Counted from the stretch's first letter, positions 54,901-62,943 are shown. The stretch is 64,000 bases of DNA from Candidatus Raymondbacteria bacterium RIFOXYA2_FULL_49_16 (GCA_001789205.1 MFYT01000070.1:1-64000); one strand, 5' to 3'. The notes: generated by a model not told the origin, from the letters alone. Program-made: numbers and translations.

Positions 54901-55011
54901 ATCGACCTGGAGCCTGCTGTACTGGAACATGCCAAGCCCGGTGAGTGCGACAACAAGCACAATCACCAGCACCTTTTGTTTGAGCGCGAGTTCTATAAGT
55001 TTGTCGATCAT
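51910..55011 (-). CDS. CusA/CzcA-family heavy-metal RND efflux pump
   Basis: 1033 residues, the normal length. HME-RND features: first helix MIDKLIELALKQKVLVIVLVVALTG, large periplasmic loops, and helix 4 with GGIAIAIGMLADGSIVMVENIHRHL, which carries the proton-relay Asp and VEN. The AIG...ADG...VEN signature is neither the DFG...DGA of CzcA nor the AIG...DAA...IEN of CusA, so metal specificity is left open. The C-terminal half repeats the topology (SGLGAEVQRPLAVVVVCGL). It works with the periplasmic adaptor and TolC-like channel encoded upstream. Confidence 0.92.
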   Translation of the reverse strand: MIDKLIELALKQKVLVIVLVVALTGLGMFQYSRLQVDAFPDISPVMVPVFAEAHGMAPEEIERLITFPIESKMKGLPGVTNVKSTSAFGMAVIYVYFTDETDMYFARQIVGERLASSMAALPVGLEPPTLGPISTGLGQIFIYYLTADSATDLQGKEKGTYLREINDWIVKYGLQTVTGVTDILSVGGHVLQYQININPYALNKYSLTLERVVEAIEKNNKNAGGQFLLIGSEEYLVRGLGLVGSLEHLRHIPVSSVNGVPVKIGDIAQVEFGKEIRRGVVTKNGKEEVVSGIVLQLYGANTAEVIKKLYEKVQTVQTSLPEGVKIIPYYEQANLVEKANGTVKMALMQGAVLISIVLLLFLGNIRSAFIVVVSLPLCVFFAALMMGIAKMPANLMSLGGIAIAIGMLADGSIVMVENIHRHLTSKDGSSHNKFGVILQAAHEVGRPITFAVLIIVLVFLPLFTLQGVEGKMFSPMAFTISFALLGSILAALVVAPVLAMFLLKSHAEKEFVVVRRIKELYQPLLEKALRKKKTVVGAAVAALVASLGMVPFLGTEFIPTLEEGSILIGVTMTPSISLEKATETVMKLEQVIVKFPEAKETVSRIGRPEAGSHPHPVNSAEIHIELTDMNTWKRFKNKKQLVEALNRELSVYPGVALNFTQPIQNAFDELISGIKAQLAIKLYGDDLNILRQKAGEIKEAIVDVPGLVDLSVEQSFGQPQVQIIADRDACARYGVDISELLEIVELAIGGEVIDQIYLNTRRFGIQVRYQEQYRNDPEAVGSLLVHTQGGGSVPLSQVTEIKKVIGPIQINRENNQRRWVLQANVRGRDMGSVVADIRKLIQNNVQLPPGYQIEFGGQFENQQRAMARLAIIVPLTILLIFFMLYMAFGKVRTAALIITNVPFALIGGIFGLLLTGEYLSVPAAVGFIALFGVAVQNGVVLVSFIDYLRTEGTTVGEAIVQGAVMRLRPVLMTALTTALGLTPLLLSSGLGAEVQRPLAVVVVCGLVTSTLLTLFVIPALYSWFVPGNERGSN

Positions 55012-55031
55012 TTTTCAGGGCCTTTCTCCTG

Positions 55032-56039
55032 TTAGTGTCCATGTCCGGCATGGCCGCCGCCAAGCGACTTGAGCGTGAGTTGCGCTTTCAGTTCAAATGC
55101 CCCTTTGCACACATATTCGGCGTCCTTTGATAACCCGGAAAGTATCTCGGTATGGGACTTGCCCTGTACGCCCAATTGCACAGGGACCGGATGGTATTCA
55201 TCCCCGTCTTCTTTCATGAATACACAGGACTTCTCATTGATTATCTGGACCGCCTCGTTGCACACGAGCAGGACTTCAGTATCCGAAGTTATATCAAACG
55301 ATGCTTTTATGAATGTTCCAGGCCGCCAGATGTTGTTGGGGTTGGGAAGCACCACCCGGGCCGCCAGGCTGCGTGTGGCTTCGCTGAAAATAGGGCTGAT
55401 GTAACTGATTGTCCCGCTTGAAACGGTCTTTCCGCCAACCGCTTCGATTGTTACCCTTTGCCCGAAAGCGACTTCAGCCGCATCCTTGCCATATACGGCG
55501 ATGTTCACCCAGACCTCTGAGAGGTCTGCGATTATAAAGAGGTCCCTCTCTTCATTGACGAATTCGCCGGGAACCACATGTTTTTCAATTATTCTGCCTG
55601 AACCGTGGGCCACAACATTATACAGGCTGAGATTCTCATTGCTCTCAACAGTCGCCAAAACTTCGCCTTCTTTCACATGGTCCCCTATGTTTTTACGCAC
55701 CTCTTTGACAATGCCGGGAAAGCGCGGGACCACATGGACCACCTTGTCGCCATTGGGGACCACCTCACCGGGCAGTCCGAGCGTTTTTTTGACGCGTCCC
55801 ATCCGTACCTTGTCCGTGGCAAGGCCTATCTTTGCCGCGATCTTTTCGGGCAGGGCAACGGCGTCTTCCTCGCCCTCGTGACCATGACCGCTATGTTCCC
55901 CGCCATGTTCTTCAGGCACCACTGCTTTTTCTTCATGACCTTCTTTCCCATGCTCTTCATGGGCCTTTTCGTGTTTCTCTCCGCACCCAGGCGTCAAAAC
56001 AAGGGCGGCCACTGCCATGGCTATGATGATATTCCGCAT
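55032..56039 (-). CDS. Periplasmic adaptor of the efflux pump, His-rich lipoprotein (CusB/CzcB-like)
   Basis: About 335 residues from the ATG at 56039. Lipobox LTPGCGEK. A His/Glu-rich stretch follows (HEKAHEEHGKEGHEE, then GEHSGHGHEGEE) like the metal-trapping N-terminus of CzcB. The barrel-sandwich hybrid is recognisable: VHVVPRFPGIVKEVRKNIGD, then EGEVLATVESNENLSLYNV and RIIEKHVVPGEFV. The C-terminus is also His-rich (GGGHAGHGH). Length is near the low end for the family. Confidence 0.9.
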   Translation of the reverse strand: MRNIIIAMAVAALVLTPGCGEKHEKAHEEHGKEGHEEKAVVPEEHGGEHSGHGHEGEEDAVALPEKIAAKIGLATDKVRMGRVKKTLGLPGEVVPNGDKVVHVVPRFPGIVKEVRKNIGDHVKEGEVLATVESNENLSLYNVVAHGSGRIIEKHVVPGEFVNEERDLFIIADLSEVWVNIAVYGKDAAEVAFGQRVTIEAVGGKTVSSGTISYISPIFSEATRSLAARVVLPNPNNIWRPGTFIKASFDITSDTEVLLVCNEAVQIINEKSCVFMKEDGDEYHPVPVQLGVQGKSHTEILSGLSKDAEYVCKGAFELKAQLTLKSLGGGHAGHGH

Positions 56040-56061
56040 GATAATCGACTCCTTTTTTATT

Positions 56062-57282
56062 TTACTGTTGTCCGGTAAGTTCGATGATATCCGCAAGTGC
56101 CAGCCGGATTTCGGTTTCCGTGGTAAGGTAATCGCGCCAGGCGTCCACAAGTTCGCGCTGTGTGGTGATAAGCTCCACATATCCGCTTTTGCCCGCTTCA
56201 AAAAGGCGCCGTAATTCCACGAGCACTTCGCCTGTCTGGGGAATGACCCTCTCTTTCAGCTCAGTGGCCTTGAATTCGAGCTGGTCTATTTGGCCAAGAC
56301 TTTGCATCAACCGTGCATATAGTTCGTTCCGGAGTTCATCGGCTTTCTTGCCCGCGGCGCCTGTTCGATTTATGGCCGCGGCCACAGCATCCTTGTTCCG
56401 GTTAAACAGGGGTAGGCCTACGGTAGCGCCAAGGGAATAGAGATTATCGCCGGCTCCGGCATCGCGGGCATATCCGCCTTTGATCGAAAATTCAGGAACG
56501 CCTTGGGCGCGGCTGGCGTTTTCCTGTGCTATTGCAGCCTCGATTTCGGCAAGCGCGGCGTGCAGGAGAGGGCTTTGCTCCACATATGTTTCCAGGCTGT
56601 CGCGGATGGCGGAGCGTCTTGATGTCTGAAGTTCCCCTGAAACCCCTTGTATCGAGTTTTTCCCCGCGCCCCACAAGGCGCCAAGTGCAATAATGCTGTT
56701 TTCGTATTCACGTACAAGGGTATTTTGTTCTATGCGCAGAAGCGTGATGTCCTTCATGCTGCGCAAAAGTTCGGTCTTGCCCGAACGGCCTATTTCCACC
56801 TGCTTCTCTATGTTCGTTTTGATGCTTTCAGCAAACAGGATCAAGCTGTCGAGTTGTTCAATCTGCTTTTGATGGCTGAGTGCTTTATAAAAACGCCGGT
56901 GTGTCTCGGCAATGATTGCCGCCCGGCGGGTTTCAAGTTCAGCAAAGGCTTTTAGTGAATCGGCGCGGGCCATCCTGACGCGGGCCTTCCGTTTTCCGCC
57001 AAGTTCCACTGGTTGGGACAACTTCAGGCTTGTAGTGGCGTCCCCCAGGTTCTCGGTCTCGACTTCAAGCTCCGGATTGGGAAGTCTGGCAGCCTGGCGT
57101 AATCCATGGCGCGTTGCCGCCTGTTCCTTCAGCGCAGCCTGGATCCCGCCATTCTGTTCAAGCACATGTGCAATTGCCTTATTAATTGTCAGCGTCTCCT
57201 GCGCGCTGGGATGTCCCGGCAAAATGAAAAGCAGCAGAAGCGGCAACAGCGCCGTCTTTTTTAATGTGAATGTACTATCCAT
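56062..57282 (-). CDS. TolC-family outer-membrane channel (CusC/CzcC-like)
   Basis: About 406 residues from the ATG at 57282 (GGAGAAAGCTGT before it). Signal peptide ending PGHPSAQE. Two OEP repeats: LTINKAIAHVLEQNGGIQAALKEQ at the start, then LPNPELEVETENLG, and GLPLFNRNKDAVAAAINRTG for the second repeat. Long helical segments with A-A-K/E patterns form the tunnel. It starts the three-component CzcCBA-like set and ends 22 bp before the adaptor gene. Confidence 0.9.
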   Translation of the reverse strand: MDSTFTLKKTALLPLLLLFILPGHPSAQETLTINKAIAHVLEQNGGIQAALKEQAATRHGLRQAARLPNPELEVETENLGDATTSLKLSQPVELGGKRKARVRMARADSLKAFAELETRRAAIIAETHRRFYKALSHQKQIEQLDSLILFAESIKTNIEKQVEIGRSGKTELLRSMKDITLLRIEQNTLVREYENSIIALGALWGAGKNSIQGVSGELQTSRRSAIRDSLETYVEQSPLLHAALAEIEAAIAQENASRAQGVPEFSIKGGYARDAGAGDNLYSLGATVGLPLFNRNKDAVAAAINRTGAAGKKADELRNELYARLMQSLGQIDQLEFKATELKERVIPQTGEVLVELRRLFEAGKSGYVELITTQRELVDAWRDYLTTETEIRLALADIIELTGQQ

Positions 57283-57341
57283 ACAGCTTTCTCCATTTAT
57301 TATAATAACCGGCCTTGATAAAATAAGAGAAGAGAAAGCAG

Positions 57342-57680
57342 CTAGACGCGAAGAACGTTGGGAAGCGCGGGGTCCTGGCAAGACAAAGGAGCTTTTTCTA
57401 TAGCATTAGTACCGGGAAATGATACAAACGTTAGATATGTTGGATTAAACGCGGGCAATGGGTTCAGCCCAATATATTTTATGTCAAGAGAACGAATAGG
57501 CATTGTCTGTATCTGGTTCTGGATGGGTTGCGCGGCATGGCAATGGCATTCGCAGGACTCGGGCGACGTAATGTGCGGCGTTCCAGACATTTCCACGGGT
57601 TCAAGAAGACAGGAAAAACAAATTGAAGTGCAGGCAATAAGGAGATACGATAACAGGAGCCTGGCCAAACAATTATTCAT
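57342..57680 (-). CDS. Small secreted Cys/His-motif protein at the head of the efflux operon
   Basis: 112 residues with a hydrophobic N-terminus that fits a lipoprotein or secreted signal (LLLSYLLIACTSICFSCLLEP). A compact CECHCHAAQ motif at about residue 43 could bind a metal ion, for example Cu or Zn. I recognise no family. The start codon overlaps an AT-rich inverted repeat (ATTGTT...AACAAT, 57679-57699), a possible operator. It is 59 bp upstream of the TolC-like gene and in the same direction. Confidence 0.5.
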   Translation of the reverse strand: MNNCLARLLLSYLLIACTSICFSCLLEPVEMSGTPHITSPESCECHCHAAQPIQNQIQTMPIRSLDIKYIGLNPLPAFNPTYLTFVSFPGTNAIEKAPLSCQDPALPNVLRV

Positions 57681-57729
57681 TGTTTAAAAATTTAACAATT
57701 ACGGGAATAAAAGTCAAATATGTAACAAG

Positions 57730-58050
57730 TTAAAAGGTTATAACCTTATCGGCCCATTCGACCATCTTAATGCAGTCAATCATGGTTGAAAGGGGACAGG
57801 CTTCGGTCCCGTTCATCTGGCGGGATTTAAGGCACGTCCCGCAGGCCAATATGGTTCCGCCCGCAGCCATGAATGCTTTCAGTTGTCCGGCCACATCAAA
57901 TTTCTCATGCGTTAAGTTTTCGCACTCAACGGCCTCACCCATAAGAAAAACTTTGACTTCATGCCCGTTCTTCCTTGATGTCGTCGCAAACCTTAAAGCG
58001 TTCCAGGCCTTTTCCGCTTCTTTGGTTTCAAGGATAATGCCGAATTTCAT
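57730..58050 (-). CDS. DsrE-family sulfur relay protein
   Basis: About 106 residues from the ATG at 58050 (AAAGGAGAATTAA before it). The DsrE pattern is WNALRFATTSRKNGHEVKVFLMGEAVEC, then MAAGGTILACGTCLKSR with a CxxC pair, and VEWADKVITF at the end. It belongs to the ArsR-NifS-DsrE operon and would accept persulfide sulfur from the cysteine desulfurase. Confidence 0.85.
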   Translation of the reverse strand: MKFGIILETKEAEKAWNALRFATTSRKNGHEVKVFLMGEAVECENLTHEKFDVAGQLKAFMAAGGTILACGTCLKSRQMNGTEACPLSTMIDCIKMVEWADKVITF

Positions 58051-58066
58051 GTTTAATTCTCCTTTG

Positions 58067-59191
58067 TTATAGAGCCTTTTCATCTGCCATGATTGATAAT
58101 TTATCCAAAACAGCATTGATCTCGTCCTGCGTTGTATAGCGGCCAAGACTAAACCTGATGGTTGTCTCCGAATTGGATTCACGAATTCCCATGGCCTTCA
58201 GGACTGAAGACAGGGATGTGGCGCCAGAATGGCAGGCCGAACCCGTGGAAACCGCGACATCTCCCAGCGCTGAAAGTACGGCAGGTGTTGTAACACCCGA
58301 AAAGCCGATATAGAGCGTGTTCGGCAGCCGCTGGGCCGGATGGCCGAAAAGCCTGATTTTATTTCCAAAGCGCTCTTTCATTCGATTCAAAAAATAATCC
58401 GTAAGTTGACGGATCTGTTCCACGCCGGAGAGCGCCCCCGCAATCTCGCATGCTTTTCCCAGGCCAACGGCAAAGATCACATTCTCTGTCCCGGCCCTTC
58501 TGCCATTTTCATGGCCTGCACCGTGGATCAGGGGTTCAATTGACAGCCCATTTCTGATGTAGAGAGCGCCAATGCCTTTTGGCGCATACAGTTTATGGCC
58601 TGCCACGGACAAGAAATCCACGCCCAATTCGTTTACCCGCGTGGGGATTTTTCCGACAGACTGCGCGGTGTCGGTGTGAAATAAGACGCCCCTTTTCCGG
58701 CAAACCTTGGAAATTTCTGCAATTGGCTGAATAGTCCCGGTCTCATTGTTCGCGTGCATGACAGTGACAAGTATTGTCATCTCAGTAATGGCCGTCTCGA
58801 TATCAGCCGGATTAACCATCCCGTATCCATCAACAGGCAGATAGGTAATGGTGTAGCCGTTCTTTTCGAGAAATCTGCAAGGGTTCAGCACTGCCGGATG
58901 CTCAATCATGGAAGTGATTATGTGGTTCCCTTTGCTCCTGTACGTATTGGCAACCCCTTTGATAACCATGTTATTGGATTCGCTGCCGCCGCTGGTGAAA
59001 ACGATTTCTGAAGGTGAAGCTCCCAGCATTTGCGCCACTTGCCCCCGCGCTGTCTCAACAGCCTCTTTTGCCAGGATTCCTAACTCATGGCTGCTTGAAG
59101 GGTTCCCGAAGCTCCCGTGAATAAAGGGCAGCATGGCTTCGGCAACACTCTTGTCGATTGGGGTGGTGGCGTTGTAATCGAGGTATATCAT
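58067..59191 (-). CDS. nifS: NifS/IscS-type cysteine desulfurase
   Basis: 374 residues. N-terminus MIYLDYNATTPIDKSVAEAM, PLP-Lys block VAGHKLYAPKGIGALY, His block HANNETGTIQPI, and the active-site Cys in STGSACHSGATSLS. It begins 7 bp after the ArsR-type gene. It differs in class (type I) from the other desulfurase of this window, at 33827-34948. Confidence 0.92.
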   Translation of the reverse strand: MIYLDYNATTPIDKSVAEAMLPFIHGSFGNPSSSHELGILAKEAVETARGQVAQMLGASPSEIVFTSGGSESNNMVIKGVANTYRSKGNHIITSMIEHPAVLNPCRFLEKNGYTITYLPVDGYGMVNPADIETAITEMTILVTVMHANNETGTIQPIAEISKVCRKRGVLFHTDTAQSVGKIPTRVNELGVDFLSVAGHKLYAPKGIGALYIRNGLSIEPLIHGAGHENGRRAGTENVIFAVGLGKACEIAGALSGVEQIRQLTDYFLNRMKERFGNKIRLFGHPAQRLPNTLYIGFSGVTTPAVLSALGDVAVSTGSACHSGATSLSSVLKAMGIRESNSETTIRFSLGRYTTQDEINAVLDKLSIMADEKAL

Positions 59192-59198
59192 TTGCTTC

Positions 59199-59522
59199 TC
59201 ATTTTTTGAATTGTTTGAGGGCTTTTGCTTCTTCTTCCAGTTTGCCGATTAGGACCTCCCGCATGATATCGCATGCTTTGGTGATCCTTTCATCTGAAAG
59301 CTTATACAGGACATTTATACCTTCGCGTTTTGACTTTACCACCCCTTTCTGGACAAGCACTGCCATGTGCTGTGAAAGGTTGGCTTTGCTGATATCCATT
59401 AATTTCAGGAGTTCACTTGCGGACAGTTCCTTGCCATCGCGAAGGGCGTTGATGATCTCCAGCCTTTTCGGGTTTGAGAAGGTCTTACAGATATCGGCGT
59501 GCCGGATGAACAGGTTTGCCAT
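59199..59522 (-). CDS. ArsR-family transcriptional regulator of the sulfur operon
   Basis: 107 residues with the winged-helix pattern of ArsR proteins: TFSNPKRLEIINALRDGKELSASELLKLMDISKANLSQHMAVLVQKGVV. There is no CVC-type alpha3 metal site. Two Cys remain, Cys12 and Cys84, at the helices that flank the dimer interface; a sulfide- or persulfide-responsive disulfide is one reading. Its own start region (59530-59580) holds TTACTAA and GTTAAT-type AT-rich repeats that could be its operator. Confidence 0.85.
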   Translation of the reverse strand: MANLFIRHADICKTFSNPKRLEIINALRDGKELSASELLKLMDISKANLSQHMAVLVQKGVVKSKREGINVLYKLSDERITKACDIMREVLIGKLEEEAKALKQFKK

Positions 59523-59622
59523 GAAATTTCCTTGCTATAAGTTACTAAATATAACAGTTAATAAACAAGTTAACAATATAGATTTTTTACCGATCGGATA
59601 TCAATTCGCTTCTAATGGAGTG

Positions 59623-60447
59623 TTAAAAAACGAAAGCCACGCCGCCCATGTGGAACGTGTTTGTTCCAGTGGACATTTCCATGTATTTAAACCGGTACGA
59701 TAGCCCAATATGCCGGGTCAGAAAAACATTTGCCATGGCTGATATGGTGGGGTAAAGAGTATCAGCGTCGAATGTTGCGTGATATTTGCCTTCAAGGTCA
59801 ATAAAATGGAAGATATTGGCATTGACACCTAGACCCGCAAGGGCGAACCAGTCGTCTGCGACAATGTCCGCGTGTGTGGGATACTGGAATACGGGAAAAT
59901 CGACCTCCATTTTCCCGCGCACTCCCTGGTATTGCACGCCTGCCCAGGGGAACACCGAGAGTCTGACAATTCCCATGAGCTGTGAGAGTTTGTATCCGGC
60001 TCGAATAAATGGGGTATATACCATGTTTTGCATTTCAAAGTCGCTGAAGCTGGTGTGTCCGCCATTGGTCATGGGCATTGAGTTTGAATCAGCGTCCATG
60101 TTAATTGAAATAAGTTCCGAACCAGCGCCTGCAAGGCCAGTTCCCCAGCGTGAAGCGAGGAAATATACGTCGCCCATGAGGTGGCCGCCCCACACAGAGC
60201 TGTAATTGATGTCCGATGACTGATACAGGAATGTGTTGACCTGGAAAACCTGGGGCCTGATCCATTGAAAGAAAAGCCCTTTCAGCAGGGCTGTGTCTTC
60301 GAGTGTGAGGGTATAGCTATGATGCGAGGTCTCGACTTCATTGATTAACGCGCCGGCATAGGGGCAGAGAATGCGAATATCATTTGCAGCAGGAGGGCCA
60401 GCCAATAATCCTGCGAAAATACAGCAGGTAATGAACAATCGTATCAT
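59623..60447 (-). CDS. Outer-membrane beta-barrel-like protein, function unknown
   Basis: 274 residues with a signal peptide (FITCCIFAGLLAGPPAA) and alternating strands ending FHMGGVAFVF, as in outer-membrane barrels. No family recognised. It lies 15 bp after the lipoprotein gene at 60463 and is probably co-expressed with it. Confidence 0.55.
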   Translation of the reverse strand: MIRLFITCCIFAGLLAGPPAANDIRILCPYAGALINEVETSHHSYTLTLEDTALLKGLFFQWIRPQVFQVNTFLYQSSDINYSSVWGGHLMGDVYFLASRWGTGLAGAGSELISINMDADSNSMPMTNGGHTSFSDFEMQNMVYTPFIRAGYKLSQLMGIVRLSVFPWAGVQYQGVRGKMEVDFPVFQYPTHADIVADDWFALAGLGVNANIFHFIDLEGKYHATFDADTLYPTISAMANVFLTRHIGLSYRFKYMEMSTGTNTFHMGGVAFVF

Positions 60448-60462
60448 AGATACAAAAATACG

Positions 60463-60948
60463 CTATTGTTTTTTCAGCACCAGGGTTCCCAGATCGCGCT
60501 GGTTTGCTTTGTTGTCAATGTTAATGAAATTTGTGATCGTTAGAGTGTCGTTCGATATGCTGCCTGTATACACTGGCCGCAAGGAATCGGTCGGGACCAT
60601 TTGATGTTGTGCATTGCTATAGCGATCTATTGTTGGAGTAAAAGTGCGGACCGAACCAGCAGCCACATAGCTGCCTTCCTCTCCCGATGGCACGGTCCAT
60701 CCCATGCCTACGTTTTCATCGACAATAAAGTCGCCGTCAGTATATAACGTGTACCTGTATTGCGAGCCTGTATAGGTTATATGGGCTGTCGCAAATATGG
60801 CAGCCAGAACAGTGTCATACAAGGTTCCCTGGTATATGGTGCTGTCCAGACCGGGTGTTCCTGCAGGATTGTTTGTATTCTCATCTTTGGAGCAGCCTGC
60901 CAGCACACCCAGGACAATTACTGTTGATATAACTAGATTACGAAACAT
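60463..60948 (-). CDS. Lipoprotein of unknown function
   Basis: 161 residues with a lipobox (GVLAGCSKDE, about residue 19). The mature part is beta-rich and low in Cys. No family recognised. AAGGAGTTTC lies ahead of the start. A 24-bp palindrome centred 49 bp upstream of the start codon is a likely operator. Confidence 0.6.
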   Translation of the reverse strand: MFRNLVISTVIVLGVLAGCSKDENTNNPAGTPGLDSTIYQGTLYDTVLAAIFATAHITYTGSQYRYTLYTDGDFIVDENVGMGWTVPSGEEGSYVAAGSVRTFTPTIDRYSNAQHQMVPTDSLRPVYTGSISNDTLTITNFINIDNKANQRDLGTLVLKKQ

Positions 60949-60985
60949 GTGAAACTCCTTTGTTTTTAGTAGGAAAAATATACAT

Positions 60986-61009
60986 ATTTGTTAGTGGTTA
61001 CTAACAAAT
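60986..61009. promoter_or_regulatory. Palindromic operator candidate upstream of the lipoprotein/OMP pair
   Basis: ATTTGTTAGT (60986-60995) is exactly complementary to 61000-61009, with GGTT between. It lies 38 bp upstream of the lipoprotein start codon. The half-site contains TTAGTxxxxACTAA, and TTACTAA recurs near 59543 upstream of the ArsR gene, so the same regulator may bind both. Confidence 0.5.
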
Positions 61010-61048
61010 ACTTTATTAGGAGGGTTTGAACGCTGTGCCAAGCCGTTC

Positions 61049-61293
61049 TGCTATTGGCGTTTTTTCTCAGACGGTCTCAGAACTCCCAACGCCTTCCTGC
61101 ATGCGGCAATCGAAGTTTTCTTTATTTACGGCTTCCCGGAAGTACGAAATGTATGTGCGGATGGGCTGGAATTGGCTGAATCCTTACCCAGGGGTTGGCT
61201 GGATGTGACAAAAACTGTCGCATAAGAAAGAAATATGAATTTCGCTTTTGGAGGTGGTTTATGCTGTTGTCAGGAAAAATAGTATCTGCTTAC
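61049..61293. repeat. ~240-bp near-identical repeat, copy 1
   Basis: About 97% identical to 62703-62943 in the same direction. One frame is open through most of both copies: it contains VSELPTPSCMRQSKFSLFT and MYVRMGWNWLNPYP, and of the differences about three fall at silent positions. Near the 3' end a GGAGGTGGTTT precedes a short frame MLLSGKIVSAY. Family unknown. Confidence 0.85.
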
Positions 61294-61296
61294 GCT

Positions 61297-61421
61297 AAGG
61301 TTTGGTGAAGTACCCGGCGTTGGACAGCGTGACGGAGCTTTGCGACATGACACGCTGTATTCAGACGCCGGGTATTTGCCGAAGGCCAAGGGCGGCTTTG
61401 CGCCCGCAGCATCCAAACCTT
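61297..61421. repeat. Three-way-junction-like inverted repeat element 1
   Basis: Outer stem AAGGTTTGG (61297-61305) pairs with CCAAACCTT (61413-61421). Inside, TACCCGGCGT (61311-61320) pairs with 61365-61374, then ACAGCGTG (61324-61331) with 61351-61358; a second arm has GGGCG (61390-61394) with CGCCC (61401-61405). It stands directly after repeat copy 1 and before TTTGTTGGGTGC. Confidence 0.6.
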
Positions 61422-61549
61422 TGTTGGGTGCTTTAAGCCGGAATGCTACCATATTTCAAATTCTTGTTTGCGCCGTCTTCTCTTTTGTCTTTCTCTTGCA
61501 GCGCCCATTCTTTTTCGGCTCGGCGGAGGATGAGCCGAGCCGTGGTTCT
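61422..61549. other. Intergenic stretch downstream of the BRO-N gene
   Basis: Starts with TGTTGGGTGC. The rest has C/T-rich runs (TTCTCTTTTGTCTTTCTCTTG) that read as the minus-strand tail of the BRO-N gene transcript. No gene or clear hairpin seen. Confidence 0.3.
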
Positions 61550-62374
61550 CTAATCTTTTATTCGTTTTCTATCGGTGTTATCCAGATAATTTTTAGAGGA
61601 AATAACCTTTTTCTTCGTCTGATCCTCAATATCTTTCCGTGTTCTTCCGGCAACTGCTCCGCCATCTTTTGCGTCGTTGTGTAACAATTCAAAACCGATG
61701 CTGTTTCGGTCTTGGTGTAATTTTGTTGTTGTCGCCTCGCCAAGCATGGTAAGAATCAGCTCAATATCGTTCATGTGATCCCGAAGGTTTTCCCGGTCAA
61801 GATTTTTGAAACGTTTGTATTCTTCTACGGTTTTTTCAAAAGTTCCCTTCATGATTTCATTCGTTAAAATCGCATATTCGAGATCAGACTGAGTACCGCG
61901 ATTACTCCACTCATCTGTTAGGCTCTTTCGCACGGCTATGCCACGGATACGTTTATCGATCCAGTCTTTCGGATAGCCCTTTTTCTGATAAATCTCCTTC
62001 ATCCTGTGCATGGCGAGTTCAGGATTTTCAATCTCATCAATGCGTTCCTTGCCGACCCTCGCAAGCCACCGTTTTAGCGGCTCTACCTTGGGGGACGGTA
62101 CCGACTGAATAATGCGAAATATTGTCTCGGTTTCCGCGCAGTCGGTTTCCCGCAATTTTCCGTCAGGAGCGGGCAATTTCAACTGTCCGATTTTTTCGGA
62201 CACTTCAACGTAACCCTCTGCAACTAGCTTCTTTTTCAAGTCGTTCCAATATTTACGCGGTCGCCCGCCACCCACCAAAACTTCAATGATATCAATGATA
62301 GAAAACCACCATTGGTCATTATGAAGAACCTTTCGAATATGCTTTCCCTGAAAAACTGCGATTTTATTTTCCAT
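61550..62374 (-). CDS. BRO-N domain protein, DinD-like
   Basis: About 274 residues from the ATG at 62374 (MENKIAVFQGKHIRK); the frame opens six codons earlier. The N-terminal part has the BRO-N/DinD layout: WWFSIIDIIEVLVGGGRPRKYWNDLKKKL, then KLPAPDGKLRETDCAETETIFRIIQ and PLKRWLARVGKERIDE. The C-terminal half matches DNA-damage-inducible protein D-like proteins (KRIRGIAVRKSLTDEW). It lies between the two 240-bp repeats, suggesting it came with a mobile element. Possible role: phage or stress response. Confidence 0.8.
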   Translation of the reverse strand: MENKIAVFQGKHIRKVLHNDQWWFSIIDIIEVLVGGGRPRKYWNDLKKKLVAEGYVEVSEKIGQLKLPAPDGKLRETDCAETETIFRIIQSVPSPKVEPLKRWLARVGKERIDEIENPELAMHRMKEIYQKKGYPKDWIDKRIRGIAVRKSLTDEWSNRGTQSDLEYAILTNEIMKGTFEKTVEEYKRFKNLDRENLRDHMNDIELILTMLGEATTTKLHQDRNSIGFELLHNDAKDGGAVAGRTRKDIEDQTKKKVISSKNYLDNTDRKRIKD

Positions 62375-62392
62375 CAATTGTGCCTTCCACAA

Positions 62393-62702
62393 TTTTAATC
62401 TCTTCGATGCGATATGATTTCAGAAAGGATCCGGTTGAACGAAGCCGTTTCGCGGAATCCTGATTCAGCTATGGGTTTTCAAAGCTGGTGATCCGTTAAC
62501 GGCCCGCTCACTTCAAGTAATATAATCACTGAGTAAGCCAAAGTAAAGTGATATGAGAGCATCAAAACGAGCGAGGTTAGCCATTCGCGGTTCCAAAGGG
62601 ACAATGTTTCGCCAGAACCTTTTAATGTAAGGCTTTCTATTGGCCGGCATCATGAGTGTGTCATTCTTTAAGCTGTTTGCAGAGCTCTACCCATGATTTG
62701 GT
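62393..62702. other. Non-coding stretch upstream of the BRO-N gene
   Basis: About 300 bp with no convincing gene; a 25-codon frame from 62553 (MRASKRARLAIRGSKG) is the longest possibility. It should hold the BRO-N promoter, but no clear motif is seen. Confidence 0.35.
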
Positions 62703-62943
62703 CTGGCGTTTTTCCTCAGGCGGTCTCAGAACTCCCAACGCCTTCTTGCATGCGGCAATCGAAATTTTCTTTATTTACGGCTTCCCGGAAGTACGAAATG
62801 TATGTGCGAATGGGCTGGAATTGGCTGAATCCTTACCCAGAGGTTGGCTGGATGTGACAAAAACTGTCGCATCAGAAAGAAATATGAATTTCGCTTTTGG
62901 AGGTGGTTTATGCTGTTGTCAGGAAAAATAGTATCTGCTTACG
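62703..62943. repeat. ~240-bp near-identical repeat, copy 2
   Basis: Second copy of 61049-61293, same orientation. Here the MLLSGKIVSAY frame (ATG at 62909 after GGAGGTGG) is open for another ~65 codons across the GC-rich element that follows, but those codons are formed by inverted repeats and are not likely to be protein. Confidence 0.85.
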
